A stretch of 64,000 nucleotides of DNA from Pseudomonas fluorescens (GCF_902497895.1 NZ_CABVHQ010000007.1:1-64000); one strand, 5' to 3'; positions 9,471 through 20,440 are shown, counted from the first letter of the stretch. The notes: generated by a model from the letters alone, not told the origin. Made by a program: numbers and translations.

Positions 9471-9949
9471 CCGCAGTTTCCGCCTAAAACAATTCGTCCA
9501 TTGAGACACACATTGATCGTCCTTGTTTGCGCACCCAACACATAATTAATGGTTACAGCGGCAGCAGAGGCTGACAATCCGCCCAGATTGTTGAATTCGA
9601 TGTTGGTGACATCTGAGGTTAGCGTCAACGTGGCGTCGCTGCTCATGGCCGGAACAACCCGCAATACATTCACCGGGTTGTCAGCGTCGGTACTTGGACC
9701 GGCATAAATCTTCAGTTCCGTGGTCCAGGCGTTGCCATCCTTCGACTTGATATGCGTGGGAATACCCCGATTGATCGCCTCCAACCGCGTGGAATTGAGC
9801 CCACGCAGCAAGTCACCGACCTCTGTATCGGCTTTGGAACTCTCTACCGATCGGGTAAAGCTCGGAATGGCCATCGTCAGCAAAATCACAGAAACCGCCA
9901 GCGTGACCATCAACTCGATCAGCGTAAAACCCTTTACGCGGTGTTGCAT
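9467..9949 (-). CDS. fimU: Type IV minor pilin FimU (GspH/FimT family)
   Basis: A 160-aa GspH/FimT-type pseudopilin and first gene of the minus-strand minor pilin operon. The leader MQHRVKG precedes FTLIELMVTLAVSVILLTMA; the C-terminus INVCLNGRIVLGGNCG is the typical GspH end with two cysteines. The start at 9949 is supported by a GAGGAG ribosome site six bases upstream. FimU connects the other minor pilins to the major pilin. It could also be named fimT; I call it fimU from its place at the head of the pilVWXY1E chain. Confidence 0.85.
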   Translation of the reverse strand: MQHRVKGFTLIELMVTLAVSVILLTMAIPSFTRSVESSKADTEVGDLLRGLNSTRLEAINRGIPTHIKSKDGNAWTTELKIYAGPSTDADNPVNVLRVVPAMSSDATLTLTSDVTNIEFNNLGGLSASAAAVTINYVLGAQTRTINVCLNGRIVLGGNCG

Positions 9950-10080
9950 CCCACACTCCTCAACGGCCATCGTCTATAACTAGCGTTGCAACCTGAACCT
10001 TCGACCACTGAATGTACGCTTGATTACCAACGCCTGCGCACGGATTGCGCACTCACAGCATCTCCATGGAGGGAGACGTC

Positions 10081-10629
10081 ATGTATCAGAAAGGTTTCAG
10101 CCTGTTTGAACTGCTCACATCCATGGCGATTGCTGCGCTCCTGGTGCATTTGGTCAGCCCGTCATTCAAGGAACTGCTCGAGTCGGTGCGTCGAGAGAAT
10201 GCCGCGCAGACGCTGGCCAGCGGCCTGCGCAACGCCCGCACCGAAGCCATCCTGCGCAACCAGGCCACCGTCATCCATGCCGTGGATGACGACTGGAGCA
10301 AGGGCTGGAGAATCATTCTGGACATCAGCGGCAAGGGGCATGAAGACAGCGACAACCCTATATTGCTGGAGCGCCAGGACAGCGGACGGCTGACGATTGT
10401 CGGCAATGGACCGGTGAAGACCCATGTCCGTTTCACCGGTCAGGGCGAAGCACTGCTACCTGGCGGTGGCTTTCGCGCGGGGACCGTGCATGTCTGCGCC
10501 ACGGACCAGAGCATCAGCCACCATCAAATCGTACTGGCCAAATCCGGGCGCATCAGCCTGCGCAACGATAAAACCGAGCAAAAACTGTGCGTGGGTGGCG
10601 AAGACTCAGAGCAGGGAGCGAACGCGTAG
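10081..10629 (+). CDS. fimT: FimT-like type IV pseudopilin
   Basis: A 182-aa GspH/FimT-family pseudopilin transcribed away from fimU. The leader MYQKG is followed by [20 protein letters not shown]; Leu and Phe replace the usual Thr and Ile but Glu5 is kept. The ATG at 10081 has a strong GGAGGGAGA ribosome site. FimT proteins of some gammaproteobacteria bind DNA for natural transformation through a C-terminal GRxR motif; here the matching stretch reads SGRISLRND, so that motif is only partly kept. The 3' end overlaps ispH by 24 bases on the other strand. Confidence 0.8.
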   Translation: MYQKGFSLFELLTSMAIAALLVHLVSPSFKELLESVRRENAAQTLASGLRNARTEAILRNQATVIHAVDDDWSKGWRIILDISGKGHEDSDNPILLERQDSGRLTIVGNGPVKTHVRFTGQGEALLPGGGFRAGTVHVCATDQSISHHQIVLAKSGRISLRNDKTEQKLCVGGEDSEQGANA

Positions 10630-11553
10630 TTCTTTGGGCATGGAGAAGGTGATGTTCTCCTCACGACCTGCCAGCTCATCGGCACCGGTGGCGCCCCAGG
10701 CCTGCAGCTGCTGAATCACCCCACGCACCAGCACTTCCGGCGCCGAAGCGCCGGCGGTGATGCCGATCCGCTCAACGCCCTCGAACCAGCTGCGCTGCAG
10801 GTCCTCGGCACCATCGATCAGATAGGCCGGAGTGGACATGCGCTCGGCCAACTCGCGCAGACGGTTGGAGTTGGAACTGTTCGGGCTGCCAACCACCAAC
10901 ACCACATCGCATTCATCCGCCAACTGCTTGACCGCATCCTGGCGGTTTTGCGTGGCGTAGCAGATGTCGTCCTTGCGCGGACCGCCAATCGCCGGGAAGC
11001 GGCTGCGCAGCGCATCGATGACCCGGCTGGTGTCGTCCATGGACAAGGTGGTCTGGGTCACGAATGCCAGTTTTTCCGGGTTGTGCACCTGCAATGCAGC
11101 GACATCCTTTTCATCTTCGACCAGGTAGATCGCGCCGCCATTGCTGCCGTCGTACTGGCCCATGGTGCCTTCCACTTCCGGGTGACCGGCGTGGCCGATG
11201 AGGATGCATTCACGACCGTCACGGCTATAGCGCGCGACTTCGATATGCACCTTGGTCACCAGCGGACAGGTCGCATCGAAGACCTTCAGGCCGCGGCCCG
11301 CCGCTTCGGTACGTACCGCCTGGGAAACACCGTGGGCGCTGAAGATCACGATGACGTCGTCCGGCACCTGGTCCAGCTCTTCGACGAAGATCGCCCCGCG
11401 AGCGCGCAGGTCTTCGACGACAAATTTGTTGTGGACCACTTCGTGGCGCACATAGATCGGCGGCCCGAAGACTTCCAGGGCGCGATTGACGATTTCGATC
11501 GCCCGGTCTACGCCGGCGCAGAAGCCACGGGGATTGGCGAGTTTAATTTGCAT
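10606..11553 (-). CDS. ispH: 4-hydroxy-3-methylbut-2-enyl diphosphate reductase IspH (LytB)
   Basis: IspH carries out the last step of the MEP isoprenoid pathway, making IPP and DMAPP. The 315-aa iron-sulfur protein has the three cluster cysteines in context ([23 protein letters not shown] and the [11 protein letters not shown] stretch), the conserved [11 protein letters not shown]is motif, and [11 protein letters not shown]. It is last in the ribF-ileS-lspA-fkpB-ispH gene order but is separated from fkpB by a REP element. Its 3' end overlaps fimT. Confidence 0.97.
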   Translation of the reverse strand: MQIKLANPRGFCAGVDRAIEIVNRALEVFGPPIYVRHEVVHNKFVVEDLRARGAIFVEELDQVPDDVIVIFSAHGVSQAVRTEAAGRGLKVFDATCPLVTKVHIEVARYSRDGRECILIGHAGHPEVEGTMGQYDGSNGGAIYLVEDEKDVAALQVHNPEKLAFVTQTTLSMDDTSRVIDALRSRFPAIGGPRKDDICYATQNRQDAVKQLADECDVVLVVGSPNSSNSNRLRELAERMSTPAYLIDGAEDLQRSWFEGVERIGITAGASAPEVLVRGVIQQLQAWGATGADELAGREENITFSMPKELRVRSLL

Positions 11554-11637
11554 ACTGTGCCTCGTGGCTTTTGCGCAAAAAATAGCAGTGACTACCTGTT
11601 ATTCGAACACAAGGTCCGAAAACAGTGAAGATTCCAT

Positions 11638-11726
11638 GTGGGAGCGAGCTTGCTCGCGATAGCGGTGTAACAGTCGACATCAATGTTGAATGTTATTCAG
11701 TCATCGCGAGCAAGCTCGCTCCTACA
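11638..11726. repeat. REP-type inverted repeat (gggagcgagcttgctcgcg class)
   Basis: Arms at 11638-11659 and 11704-11726 are reverse complements; the loop (agcggtgtaacagtcgaca...) is closely similar to that at 18737-18828. It lies between fkpB and ispH. Confidence 0.88.
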
Positions 11727-11744
11727 GTGGGCCGGCTTCGTCAG

Positions 11745-12197
11745 TTACAGCGCTTTAACTTCGATGATCTCGACATCAAAGGTCAAGGTTTTACCGGCCA
11801 GCGGGTGGTTGAAGTCGATGGTCACCTGGGTGTCATCGAAGGCTTTGACCACACCCGGCAGCTCGGTATTCGCGGCATCGTTGAAGATCACCAGCAGGCC
11901 TTCGGACAGCTCCATGTCCTGGAACTGCGAACGCGGGATGATCTGCACGTTTTGCGGGTTGGGCTGGCCAAATGCGTGTTCCGGCAGGATCTCCAGCTGG
12001 CGCTTGTCGCCGGCCTTGAAACCGAACAGGGCCGCTTCGAAACCCGGCAGCAGGTTGCCATCACCGACCTTGAAGGTCGCCGGGGCCTTGTCGAAGGTGC
12101 TGTCGACGGTGTCACCGTTTTCCAGGTGCAATGCGAAATGCAAAGTGACTTCCGTGTTCTGGCCAATGCGTTGCTCAGCCAATAACTGCTCAGTCAT
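11745..12197 (-). CDS. fkpB: FKBP-type peptidyl-prolyl isomerase, SlyD/FkpB type
   Basis: A 150-aa cytoplasmic prolyl isomerase of the FkpB (SlpA) group. The FKBP fold is interrupted by an insert-in-flap domain in the SlyD manner (LLPGFEAALFGFKAGDKRQLEILPEHAFG, then QFQDMELSEGLLVIF), and it lacks the His-rich tail of SlyD. The protein begins [21 protein letters not shown]. Its start overlaps the lspA stop by eight bases; lspA-fkpB-ispH linkage is standard in gammaproteobacteria. Confidence 0.94.
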   Translation of the reverse strand: MTEQLLAEQRIGQNTEVTLHFALHLENGDTVDSTFDKAPATFKVGDGNLLPGFEAALFGFKAGDKRQLEILPEHAFGQPNPQNVQIIPRSQFQDMELSEGLLVIFNDAANTELPGVVKAFDDTQVTIDFNHPLAGKTLTFDVEIIEVKAL

Positions 12198-12702
12198 GAA
12201 CGGCTTCTCCGGTTTTTTTACTTTTGAACATATCCAGCGCCAACATCACCGCGCCAACGCTGATTGCGCTGTCGGCAAAGTTGAACGCCGGGAAATACCA
12301 GCGGTTCTGCCAATGCACCAGAATGAAATCAATCACATGGCCCAGGGCAATGCGGTCGTACAGGTTACCCAAGGCACCACCGAGCACCAGCGCCAGCGCG
12401 ACTGCCAGCCAGGTTTCGTTGCGCCCCAGACGCTTGAGCCAGACCACCAGCACGGCACTGACCACGACCGCGATCAGGGCAAACAGCCAGCGCTGCCAGC
12501 CGGAGCTGTCGGCCAGGAAGCTGAACGCGGCGCCGGTGTTGTAGGCCAGGGTCCAGCTGAAGTAATCCGGGATCACCACGATTTGCTGGTACATCGCCAG
12601 CGAGCCTTCGAAGTAGAACTTGCTGGCTTGGTCAATGACCAGTACCAGCATGCTCAACCAGAGCCAGCTCAGCCGTCCGAAACGGCTAGCAGGGTTAGGC
12701 AT
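12190..12702 (-). CDS. lspA: Lipoprotein signal peptidase LspA
   Basis: LspA (signal peptidase II) removes signal peptides from prolipoproteins after lipidation. The 170-aa inner membrane protein has four hydrophobic segments and the family motifs [11 protein letters not shown] (first catalytic Asp region region D-Q), [20 protein letters not shown] and [11 protein letters not shown], which hold the catalytic aspartates. The ATG at 12702 gives [16 protein letters not shown] and overlaps the ileS stop codon by eight bases. Confidence 0.96.
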   Translation of the reverse strand: MPNPASRFGRLSWLWLSMLVLVIDQASKFYFEGSLAMYQQIVVIPDYFSWTLAYNTGAAFSFLADSSGWQRWLFALIAVVVSAVLVVWLKRLGRNETWLAVALALVLGGALGNLYDRIALGHVIDFILVHWQNRWYFPAFNFADSAISVGAVMLALDMFKSKKTGEAVHD

Positions 12703-15526
12703 AGTGACGAACCTCGCCGGCACCGCTGATGTTGTCGACACAACGACCGCAGATTTCCGGGTGCTCGGGGTTCACGCCAACGTCTTCACGGCAGTGCCAG
12801 CAGCGGGCGCACTTGGCGAACGCGGACTTGACCACTTTGAGCTTGAGGCCCGCCACTTCGGTTTCCACCGCATCAGCCGGCGCCTGCACAAAGGGTGCAA
12901 CGCTGGCAGTCGAGGTGATCAGCACGAAACGCAGCTCGTTGCTCAGCTTGGCCAGGTCGGCGCTCAGCGCTTCCTCGGCGAACAGCGTCACTTCGGCTTG
13001 CAGGTTGCCACCGACGGCCTTGGCCGCACGCTGGATTTCCATTTCCTTGTTGACCGCGACCTTGACCGCCATGATCCGCTCCCAGTAGGCACGGTCCAGT
13101 TCGATGCCTTCCGGCAGCTCGCTGAGGCCTTCGTACCAGGTGTTGAGCATGACCGATTCGTTACGCTCGCCTGGCAGGTACTGCCACAGCTCGTCGGCGG
13201 TAAAGGCCAGGATCGGGGCGATCCAGCGCACCAGCGCTTCAGAGATGTGGAACAGCGCGGTCTGGCAGGAGCGCCGGGCCTTGCTGTCGGTGCCAGTGGT
13301 GTACTGACGGTCCTTGATGATGTCCAGGTAGAACCCGCCCAGCTCCTGCACGCAGAAGTTGTGGATCTTGGAATAGACGTTCCAGAAGCGGTATTCACCG
13401 TAGTGCTCTTGCAACTCGCGTTGCAGCAACAGGGTGCGGTCCACGGCCCAACGGTCCAGCGCGAGCATTTCTTCGGCCGGCAGGATGTCGGTGGCCGGGT
13501 TGAAACCGCTCAGGTTGGAAAGCAGGAAGCGCGCGGTATTACGGATCCGCCGGTAGGCGTCCGCACTGCGCTGCAGGATCTGTTCGGAAACCGCGATCTC
13601 GCCCGAGTAGTCGGTGGACGCCACCCACAGACGCATGATGTCGGCGCCCAGGGTGTCATTGACCTTCTGCGGCGCGATCACGTTGCCCAGGGACTTGGAC
13701 ATCTTGCGACCGCTCTCGTCGACGGTGAAACCGTGGGTCAGCAACTCGCGGTACGGCGCGTGGTTGTCGATGGCGCAACCGGTCAGCAGCGACGAGTGGA
13801 ACCAGCCGCGGTGCTGGTCGGAACCTTCCAGGTACAAGTCGGCACGCGGGCCGCTCTCGTGGCCAATGGAATGCGAACCGCGCAGTACGTGCCAGTGAGT
13901 GGTACCCGAGTCGAACCAGACGTCGAGGGTATCGCTGATCTTGTCGTAGAGCGGCGCTTCGTCACCGAGCAACTCGGCCGCGTCCATCTTGAACCAGGCT
14001 TCGATGCCTTCGACTTCGACGCGCTTGGCAACTGCTTCCATCAGCTCGACGGTACGCGGGTGCAGCTCGCCGCTTTCCTTGTTCAGGAAGAACGGGATCG
14101 GCACGCCCCAGTTACGCTGACGGGAGATGCACCAGTCCGGACGGTTGGCGATCATCGAATGCAGACGCGCCTGGCCCCAGGCCGGAATGAATGCGGTGTC
14201 TTCGATGGCCCTGATCGCACGCTTGCGCAGGGTCTCGCCGGTCGCAGGTTGTTTGTCCATGCCGACGAACCACTGCGCGGTGGCGCGGTAGATCAGCGGG
14301 GTCTTGTGGCGCCAGCAGTGCATGTAGCTGTGACTGATGGTTTCGGTGTGCAGCAGCGCACCGACTTCAGCGAGCTTGTCGACGATGGCCGGGTTGGCCT
14401 TCCAGATAAACTGGCCGCCGAAGAACTCCAGCGACGTGGCATACACGCCGTTGCTTTGTACTGGCGTGAGGATGTCATCGTTGACCATGCCGTAACGCTT
14501 GCAGGTCACGAAGTCGTCTTCACCGTAGGCCGGGGCGGAGTGGACCACCCCGGTGCCGGCACCCAGTTCGACGTAGTCGGCCAGGTAAACCGGCGACAGA
14601 CGATCGTAGAACGGATGACGGAAATTGATCAGCTCCAGCGCCGCGCCCGGAACAGTGGAAATGACCGAACCTTCCAGGTTGTAGCGAGCCAGGCAGGATT
14701 CGACCAACTCTTCAGCCAGCACCAGCAGTTTGTCGCCGACATCGACCAGGGCGTAGTTGAATTCCGGGTGGACGTTCAGCGCCTGGTTGGCCGGAATGGT
14801 CCACGGGGTGGTGGTCCAGATCACGATCGAGGCCGGTTTGCTCAACATAGCCAGGCCGAAAGCGGTCGCCAATTGGTCTTCGTCAGCAATCGGGAAGGCG
14901 ACGTCGATGGTCGAGGATTTTTTATCCTGGTATTCGACTTCCGCTTCAGCCAACGCCGAGCCGCAGTCAAAACACCAGTTCACAGGTTTGAGGCCCTTGA
15001 ACACGAAACCGCCCTTGACCATTTCCGCCAGGGCACGGATTTCACCGGCCTCGTTGGCAAAGTCCATGGTCTTGTACGGATTGGCGAAGTCGCCCAGCAC
15101 GCCAAGGCGAATGAACTCGGACTTCTGCCCTTCGATCTGCTCGGTGGCGTAGGCACGGCACAGCTCGCGGGTTTCGTCAGCCGACAGGCCCTTGCCGTGA
15201 GTCACTTCGATTTTGTGTTCGATCGGCAGACCGTGGCAGTCCCAGCCCGGAACATACGGCGCGTCGAAACCCGAAAGGGTTTTCGAGCGGATGATCATGT
15301 CCTTGAGAATCTTGTTCAGTGCATGACCGATGTGAATAGTGCCGTTGGCGTACGGAGGACCGTCGTGCAGAACGAACTTCGGACGATCCTTACCAATCTC
15401 ACGCAACTTCTGGTACAGGCCAATGCTGTCCCAGCGCTGCAGAATCTGCGGTTCGCGCTGAGGCAGGCCGGCCTTCATTGGGAAGGCGGTGTCCGGAAGG
15501 TTTAGCGTGGCTTTATAGTCGGTCAT
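12695..15526 (-). CDS. ileS: Isoleucine-tRNA ligase
   Basis: Class I aminoacyl-tRNA synthetase of 943 aa that charges tRNA-Ile. The HIGH signature appears as [12 protein letters not shown] near residue 63 and the KMSKS loop as [13 protein letters not shown] near residue 605; CP1 editing-domain sequences ([16 protein letters not shown]) lie between. The C-terminal zinc finger ([12 protein letters not shown] ... CGRCVDNI) is complete, marking the short bacterial form. It starts 13 bases after the ribF stop codon. Confidence 0.98.
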   Translation of the reverse strand: MTDYKATLNLPDTAFPMKAGLPQREPQILQRWDSIGLYQKLREIGKDRPKFVLHDGPPYANGTIHIGHALNKILKDMIIRSKTLSGFDAPYVPGWDCHGLPIEHKIEVTHGKGLSADETRELCRAYATEQIEGQKSEFIRLGVLGDFANPYKTMDFANEAGEIRALAEMVKGGFVFKGLKPVNWCFDCGSALAEAEVEYQDKKSSTIDVAFPIADEDQLATAFGLAMLSKPASIVIWTTTPWTIPANQALNVHPEFNYALVDVGDKLLVLAEELVESCLARYNLEGSVISTVPGAALELINFRHPFYDRLSPVYLADYVELGAGTGVVHSAPAYGEDDFVTCKRYGMVNDDILTPVQSNGVYATSLEFFGGQFIWKANPAIVDKLAEVGALLHTETISHSYMHCWRHKTPLIYRATAQWFVGMDKQPATGETLRKRAIRAIEDTAFIPAWGQARLHSMIANRPDWCISRQRNWGVPIPFFLNKESGELHPRTVELMEAVAKRVEVEGIEAWFKMDAAELLGDEAPLYDKISDTLDVWFDSGTTHWHVLRGSHSIGHESGPRADLYLEGSDQHRGWFHSSLLTGCAIDNHAPYRELLTHGFTVDESGRKMSKSLGNVIAPQKVNDTLGADIMRLWVASTDYSGEIAVSEQILQRSADAYRRIRNTARFLLSNLSGFNPATDILPAEEMLALDRWAVDRTLLLQRELQEHYGEYRFWNVYSKIHNFCVQELGGFYLDIIKDRQYTTGTDSKARRSCQTALFHISEALVRWIAPILAFTADELWQYLPGERNESVMLNTWYEGLSELPEGIELDRAYWERIMAVKVAVNKEMEIQRAAKAVGGNLQAEVTLFAEEALSADLAKLSNELRFVLITSTASVAPFVQAPADAVETEVAGLKLKVVKSAFAKCARCWHCREDVGVNPEHPEICGRCVDNISGAGEVRHYA

Positions 15527-15539
15527 TTATGGCTCTTCA

Positions 15540-16478
15540 TTAGCGATTTGCGCTAGGTGCGGCATGGGCACGGGCGGCGGCGACATCCGCATTGATCGCC
15601 GTCTTCAGCGCCTCCAGAGAGGCGAAACGCTGCTCTTCGCGCAGCTTGTGGTGGAAAACCACCGTCACACGCCGGTCATACAGATCGCCGGCAAAATCTA
15701 GAATATGCACTTCCAGGTGGGCCTTGCCATCACCTTGGACCGTTGGCCGAACGCCGATATTGGCGACGCCTGGCCAGGTCTTGCCGTCGATGTCGACACT
15801 CACCAGGTAAACCCCGGTCAGCGGCACACGACGGCGCTTGAGTTGTATGTTGGCCGTCGGCGTGCCCAATTGGCGCGCCAGCTTCTGGCCATGCAACACC
15901 CGCCCGACAATGCGGAACGGGCGACCGAGCAAACGCTCGGCTAACGCGAAATCAGCAGCGGCCAGGGCATTGCGGACCTGGGTGCTGCTGACGCGGATGC
16001 CATCCAGCTCGACGGTCTGCGCCGCTTCGACGGTGAAACCCTGAACGACTCCAGCCTGTTGCAGGAAATCGAAATCACCGATCCGGTCGCACCCGAAACG
16101 GAAGTCGTCACCGACCTCCAGATGCTGCACACCCAGGCCATCGACCAGAATGGCATCAACGAATTCAGCGGCACTGAGCTTGCTCAAGCGCTGGTTGAAG
16201 GCCAGGCACAAGACCCGGTCAACACCCTCTTCTGCCAGCAACTGCAACTTGTCACGCAAGCGTGCCAGGCGGGCTGGAGCCGTATCCGGGGCGAAGAATT
16301 CACGGGGCTGCGGCTCGAAAATCACCACGCAGCTGGGCACGCCCAACTCGAGCGCACGCTCACGCAGCCGGGCCAGGATCGCCTGGTGGCCACGGTGAAC
16401 ACCGTCAAAGTTGCCAATAGTGGCGACGCAGCCCCGATGCTGGGGGCGCAGATTGTGGAGGCCTCGAACCAGCTGCAT
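15540..16478 (-). CDS. ribF: Bifunctional riboflavin kinase/FAD synthetase RibF
   Basis: RibF converts riboflavin to FMN and then FAD. The 312-aa protein has an N-terminal adenylyltransferase domain with TIGNFDGVHRGHQAI and the S/T-rich RVSSTQVRNALA motif, followed by the flavokinase domain (GRVLHGQKLARQLGTPTANIQ, residues about 185-300). The start chosen, MQLVRGLHNLRPQHRGC, is the family N-terminus; 13 further in-frame codons upstream look non-coding. It heads the ribF-ileS-lspA cluster. Confidence 0.96.
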   Translation of the reverse strand: MQLVRGLHNLRPQHRGCVATIGNFDGVHRGHQAILARLRERALELGVPSCVVIFEPQPREFFAPDTAPARLARLRDKLQLLAEEGVDRVLCLAFNQRLSKLSAAEFVDAILVDGLGVQHLEVGDDFRFGCDRIGDFDFLQQAGVVQGFTVEAAQTVELDGIRVSSTQVRNALAAADFALAERLLGRPFRIVGRVLHGQKLARQLGTPTANIQLKRRRVPLTGVYLVSVDIDGKTWPGVANIGVRPTVQGDGKAHLEVHILDFAGDLYDRRVTVVFHHKLREEQRFASLEALKTAINADVAAARAHAAPSANR

Positions 16479-16606
16479 AACGCGCTTCTTGCTCATAAAG
16501 TGGTCGATTATAACCACACCCGGCGCCTGACGACAGGCAACACCGTAACCAAAGTGATCGAACCGACAAAACCGACGCCTTACCCACGACTATCTTCGAT
16601 CCGTCG

Positions 16607-18145
16607 TCAGTTCAGCGTCTTGCGATTGAAATCTTTCAAACGGAAACCCATCAGCGCCAGCATGCCGAAATACGCGACAACGCCAGCTGCGACCAAAGCC
16701 CCCAGACGCAGGAATCGCTCAAGCATATGCCCCTGGTCCCAGACGGGCATCAGCTGCATCAACCCCAGCAATACCGCGGACATCACCGCCACCGCGACCA
16801 GCAGTTTCAGGCCGAATTTACCCCAGCCCGGCTGCGGCTGATACATCTGCTGCTTGCGCAGCTGATAAAACAGCAGGCCCGCGTTGATGCAGGCGCCAAT
16901 ACTGATGGCCAGGGCCAGACCCGCGTGTTGCAGGGGACCGATCAACGCCAGGTTGAACAGTTGCGTGACGACCAGGGTGAAAATCGCGATTTTTACCGGG
17001 GTACGGATGTTCTGCTGCGCATAAAAGCCCGGAGCCAGCACCTTGATCACGATGATCCCGAGCAGACCCACTGAATAAGCGATCAACGCCCGCTGGGTCA
17101 TCGATGCATCAAACGCGCTGAATTGGCCGTACTGGAACAGCGAAACGGTCAGCGGTTCGGCCAGTATCCCCAGTGCCAGCGAGCATGGCAGCACCAGCAT
17201 GAAGCACAGGCGCAGGCCCCAATCGAGAATTCGCGAATATTCGTGGCGATCGTTGCTCGCGTAGGTCCGGGCCAACGTTGGCAGCAGTATCGTCCCCAGC
17301 GCTACGCCGAGCACACCGGACGGCAACTCCATCAATCGGTCCGCGTAATACATCCAGGACACCGAGCCCGCCACCAGAAACGAGGCGAAGATGGTGTTGA
17401 TAATCAGCGAAATCTGGCTGACCGATACCCCGAGAATCGCTGGCAGCATCTGTTTCATCACCCGCCAGACTCCGCTATCGCGCAGATTCAGGCGTGGCAG
17501 CACCAGCATGCCGATTTTCCTCAGATGCGGCAGCTGGTAGAGCAATTGCGCCAGCCCCCCGACCAACACCGCCCAGCCCAGGGCCATGACTGGCGGATCG
17601 AAGTAAGGGGTCAGGAATAACGCAAAGATGATCATGCTGACGTTGAGCAGGGTCGGCACGAAGGCTGGGACGGAGAAGCGATTCCAGGTATTGAGGATCG
17701 CCCCCGCCAGTGAAGACAGGGAGATCAGTAATATATAAGGGAAGGTTACCCGCAGCAGATCAGCAGTCAGCGCGAATTTTTCCGGCGTATTGGCAAACCC
17801 CGGCGCGGTCGCCCAGATCACCCAAGGCGCGGCAAGGATCCCGGCGATCGTCACCAGCGCCAGGACCAGGGTCAGCAACCCAGAGACATAGGCAATAAAG
17901 GTTCGCGTCGCTTCTTCGCCCTGCTGGCTTTTGTATTCCGCCAGAATCGGTACGAAGGCCTGGGAAAAAGCCCCCTCGGCGAAGATCCGCCGCAGCAGAT
18001 TGGGCAATTTAAACGCAATAAAGAACGCATCCGTGGCCATCCCGGCGCCAAATGTGCGCGCGATAATGGTGTCCCGCACAAACCCCAGAACCCGGGAAAG
18101 CATCGTGATAGAGCTGACGGCGGCCAACGACTTGAGCAGATTCAT
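16607..18145 (-). CDS. murJ: Lipid II flippase MurJ (MviN)
   Basis: MurJ flips lipid II across the inner membrane during peptidoglycan synthesis. This 512-aa MOP-family protein has about 14 hydrophobic helices and begins [33 protein letters not shown], with the conserved Arg residues in the first helix and [19 protein letters not shown] sequence after it (here [19 protein letters not shown]). The ATG at 18145 was preferred over a 49-codon upstream extension that does not look like MurJ. It is divergent from rpsT, as is usual. Confidence 0.96.
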   Translation of the reverse strand: MNLLKSLAAVSSITMLSRVLGFVRDTIIARTFGAGMATDAFFIAFKLPNLLRRIFAEGAFSQAFVPILAEYKSQQGEEATRTFIAYVSGLLTLVLALVTIAGILAAPWVIWATAPGFANTPEKFALTADLLRVTFPYILLISLSSLAGAILNTWNRFSVPAFVPTLLNVSMIIFALFLTPYFDPPVMALGWAVLVGGLAQLLYQLPHLRKIGMLVLPRLNLRDSGVWRVMKQMLPAILGVSVSQISLIINTIFASFLVAGSVSWMYYADRLMELPSGVLGVALGTILLPTLARTYASNDRHEYSRILDWGLRLCFMLVLPCSLALGILAEPLTVSLFQYGQFSAFDASMTQRALIAYSVGLLGIIVIKVLAPGFYAQQNIRTPVKIAIFTLVVTQLFNLALIGPLQHAGLALAISIGACINAGLLFYQLRKQQMYQPQPGWGKFGLKLLVAVAVMSAVLLGLMQLMPVWDQGHMLERFLRLGALVAAGVVAYFGMLALMGFRLKDFNRKTLN

Positions 18146-18315
18146 TGAAAGAGTTTTAGCCTGTAGATAAAGAGCAGGCGAACAAAGCGCCCACATATGC
18201 GATACTCCGCGCCGCAGCAGCACAGAGCCAAAGTTCGCGAGTTTACAGGTCAAGCGCCGGAAATAAATATCCCGCCACTTCAGATCGACCACTTAGCGGA
18301 ACGCATCATCCGCCC

Positions 18316-18344
18316 TTGACAAGACTTCATCTCATCGGCATGAT
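18316..18344 (+). promoter_or_regulatory. Likely sigma-70 promoter of rpsT
   Basis: A perfect TTGACA at 18316-18321 is followed after 17 bases by CATGAT (18339-18344), which matches four of six -10 positions. The transcript would start about 50 bases before the GTG start of rpsT. Confidence 0.6.
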
Positions 18345-18397
18345 TCGCGGCCTATTTTGTTTGCTATTTCCCAAAAAGTCTTTCGAGGAGCTCGACG

Positions 18398-18676
18398 GTG
18401 GCCAACACACCTTCCGCCAAAAAACGTGCAAAACAGGCTGAGAAGCGTCGCAGCCACAACGCCAGCCTGCGTTCCATGGTTCGTACCTACATCAAGAATG
18501 TAGTTAAAGCCATCGACGCAAAAGACGCTGAAAAAGCACAAGCTGCTTACGTTCTGGCCGTGCCAGTTATCGACCGTATGGCCGATAAAGGCATCATCCA
18601 CAAGAACAAAGCCGCTCGCCATAAAGGCCGTTTGAATGGCCACATCAAGGCTCTGAGCCTTGCTGTAGCAGCCTAA
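18398..18676 (+). CDS. rpsT: 30S ribosomal protein S20
   Basis: S20 is a primary 16S rRNA-binding protein at the bottom of the 30S subunit. The 92-aa protein begins [20 protein letters not shown] after its initiator and ends KALSLAVAA, as expected. It uses a GTG start codon (18398) with a GAGGAG ribosome site nine bases upstream; weak start codons are known in rpsT, where the gene regulates its own translation. The gene is single, with its own promoter and terminator. Confidence 0.98.
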   Translation: MANTPSAKKRAKQAEKRRSHNASLRSMVRTYIKNVVKAIDAKDAEKAQAAYVLAVPVIDRMADKGIIHKNKAARHKGRLNGHIKALSLAVAA

Positions 18677-18691
18677 GCGACACGCTTTGTT

Positions 18692-18720
18692 AAAAAACCG
18701 ACCCTAGGGTCGGTTTTTTA
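18692..18720 (+). terminator. Rho-independent terminator of rpsT
   Basis: The near-perfect palindrome aaaaaaccgaccctagggtcggtttttt, 16 bases after the rpsT stop codon, forms a GC stem and ends in a T run. Confidence 0.92.
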
Positions 18721-18736
18721 TTGCCTGCAAAAAAAT

Positions 18737-18828
18737 ATGTGGGAGCGAGCTTGCTCGCGATAGCGGCATAACAGTCGACATGGTTGTTGAATGTTAGCCA
18801 GTCATCGCGAGCAAGCTCGCTCCCACAT
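18737..18828. repeat. REP-type inverted repeat (gggagcgagcttgctcgcg class)
   Basis: Arms at 18737-18759 and 18803-18828 are reverse complements. The loop shares most bases with the loop of the element at 11638, so the two are copies of one REP doublet. It lies between the convergent rpsT and creA genes. Confidence 0.88.
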
Positions 18829-18846
18829 TTCAATCTTCGCTAAAAA

Positions 18847-19311
18847 TTACTGAGCGTGCGCCCACGGCAGGATCGGGATCGCGGTGACGGCATTCTGCGG
18901 GCTACCCTCGATCAGGCGGTCGCTGTAGACCAGATACACCAGGGTATTACGCTTCTTGTCGAGGAAGCGCACCACCTGCATGGTCTTGAACACCAGCGAA
19001 GTGCGCTCTTTGAATACCTCGTCACCATCCTTGAGCTCACCCTTGAAGCTGATCGGCCCGACTTGACGACAAGCGAGGGAGGCCTCTGCGCGATCCTCAG
19101 CCAATCCCAGACCACCCTTCACACCGCCAGTCTTGGCCCGAGACAGATAGCAGGTTACACCCTCGACCTTCGGATCATCAAACGCCTCGACTACGATGCG
19201 GTCATTCGGGCCGACGAATTTGAACACCGTAGACACCTGGCCAATCTCCTCGGCCGAGGCCAGCAGTGGCAGCGCCCACAGCAGACCCAACAATCCTTTT
19301 GCTACACGCAT
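18847..19311 (-). CDS. creA: CreA family protein (exported, function unknown)
   Basis: A 154-aa periplasmic protein with a signal peptide ([20 protein letters not shown]) and the CreA domain: [33 protein letters not shown] and [10 protein letters not shown], with two cysteines that are probably paired. CreA is named from the E. coli creABCD locus but its role is not known. It lies 10 bases downstream of proB on the same strand and so is probably cotranscribed. Confidence 0.9.
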   Translation of the reverse strand: MRVAKGLLGLLWALPLLASAEEIGQVSTVFKFVGPNDRIVVEAFDDPKVEGVTCYLSRAKTGGVKGGLGLAEDRAEASLACRQVGPISFKGELKDGDEVFKERTSLVFKTMQVVRFLDKKRNTLVYLVYSDRLIEGSPQNAVTAIPILPWAHAQ

Positions 19312-19321
19312 TCAAACGCCC

Positions 19322-20440
19322 TCAAACCAGAATCAGGTTATCGCGGTGAACCAGTTCTGGCTCCGCCATATAACCCAACAGACCGATAATCGCTTCTGAC
19401 GACTGACCGATGATCTTTTGCGCTTCCAAGGCACTGTAGTTCGCCAGGCCACGGGCGATTTCACGCCCATCCGGGGCCACACAGACCACCATTTCGCCAC
19501 GACGGAAACTGCCCTGGACCAATTTGACACCCACCGGCAGCAAACTTTTGTTGCCCTGGGACAGCGCGGACACCGCGCCAGCATCCAGCACCAGAGTGCC
19601 GCGAGTCTGCAAATGCCCGGCCAGCCACTGCTTGCGTGCCGCCAGCATGCCGCGCTCGGGCGACAACAAGGTACCGATGCGCTCGCCAGCCTTCAGCCGA
19701 TCCAGCACCCGCTCCAGACGCCCGCCGACGATGATCGTGTGCGCACCGGAACGCGCCGCCAGCCGTGCGGCACGCAGCTTGGTCTGCATGCCGCCACGAC
19801 CGAGCGCACCACCGGTGCCGCCAGCCACGGCATCCAGCGCCGGATCATCGGCTCGAGCTTCGTAAATCAGGTTGGCATCCGGGTTGTTGCGCGGATCAGC
19901 GTCGAACATGCCATCGCGATCAGTGAGGATGACCAGCAAATCGGCCTCGACCAGGTTCGCCACCAATGCCGCCAGCGTGTCGTTATCGCCGAAACGGATT
20001 TCGTCGGTCACCACGGTGTCGTTTTCGTTGATCACCGGGATCACCTTGAGCTCGACCAGCGCGCGCAAAGTGCTGCGGGCATTGAGGTAGCGCTTGCGAT
20101 CGGACAGATCGTCATGGGTCAGGAGGATTTGCGCCGTGTGCCGGCCATGCTCGGCAAAGCTCGACTCCCAGGCTTGCACCAGGCCCATCTGACCAATCGC
20201 CGCAGCGGCCTGCAACTCGTGCATGGCACTCGGTCGCGTCGTCCAGCCCAGGCGACTCATGCCCGCCGCGACCGCACCGGAGGAAACCAGCACCAGCTCG
20301 ACGCCCGCCTCATGCAGGGCTACCATCTGCTCGACCCAGACACCCATTGCCGCGCGATCCAGGCCCTTGCCGTCCGCCGTCAGCAACGCACTGCCAATCT
20401 TCACGACCCAGCGCCGCGCACCTGCCACCTTGCTCCGCAT
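19322..20440 (-). CDS. proB: Glutamate 5-kinase
   Basis: ProB catalyses the first step of proline synthesis, phosphorylating glutamate. The 372-aa protein has the amino-acid kinase domain ([40 protein letters not shown] with the substrate-binding residues, [18 protein letters not shown]) and a C-terminal PUA domain (from about residue 280). The start [16 protein letters not shown] is preferred over 14 codons further upstream. It lies between obgE and creA; obgE-proB linkage is standard. Confidence 0.96.
   Translation of the reverse strand: MRSKVAGARRWVVKIGSALLTADGKGLDRAAMGVWVEQMVALHEAGVELVLVSSGAVAAGMSRLGWTTRPSAMHELQAAAAIGQMGLVQAWESSFAEHGRHTAQILLTHDDLSDRKRYLNARSTLRALVELKVIPVINENDTVVTDEIRFGDNDTLAALVANLVEADLLVILTDRDGMFDADPRNNPDANLIYEARADDPALDAVAGGTGGALGRGGMQTKLRAARLAARSGAHTIIVGGRLERVLDRLKAGERIGTLLSPERGMLAARKQWLAGHLQTRGTLVLDAGAVSALSQGNKSLLPVGVKLVQGSFRRGEMVVCVAPDGREIARGLANYSALEAQKIIGQSSEAIIGLLGYMAEPELVHRDNLILV

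Noticed and set aside
12620..15505. Open frame of 961 codons opposite ileS
   Set aside because: Antisense to a complete isoleucyl-tRNA synthetase; no family features and no ribosome site. An artefact of codon bias.
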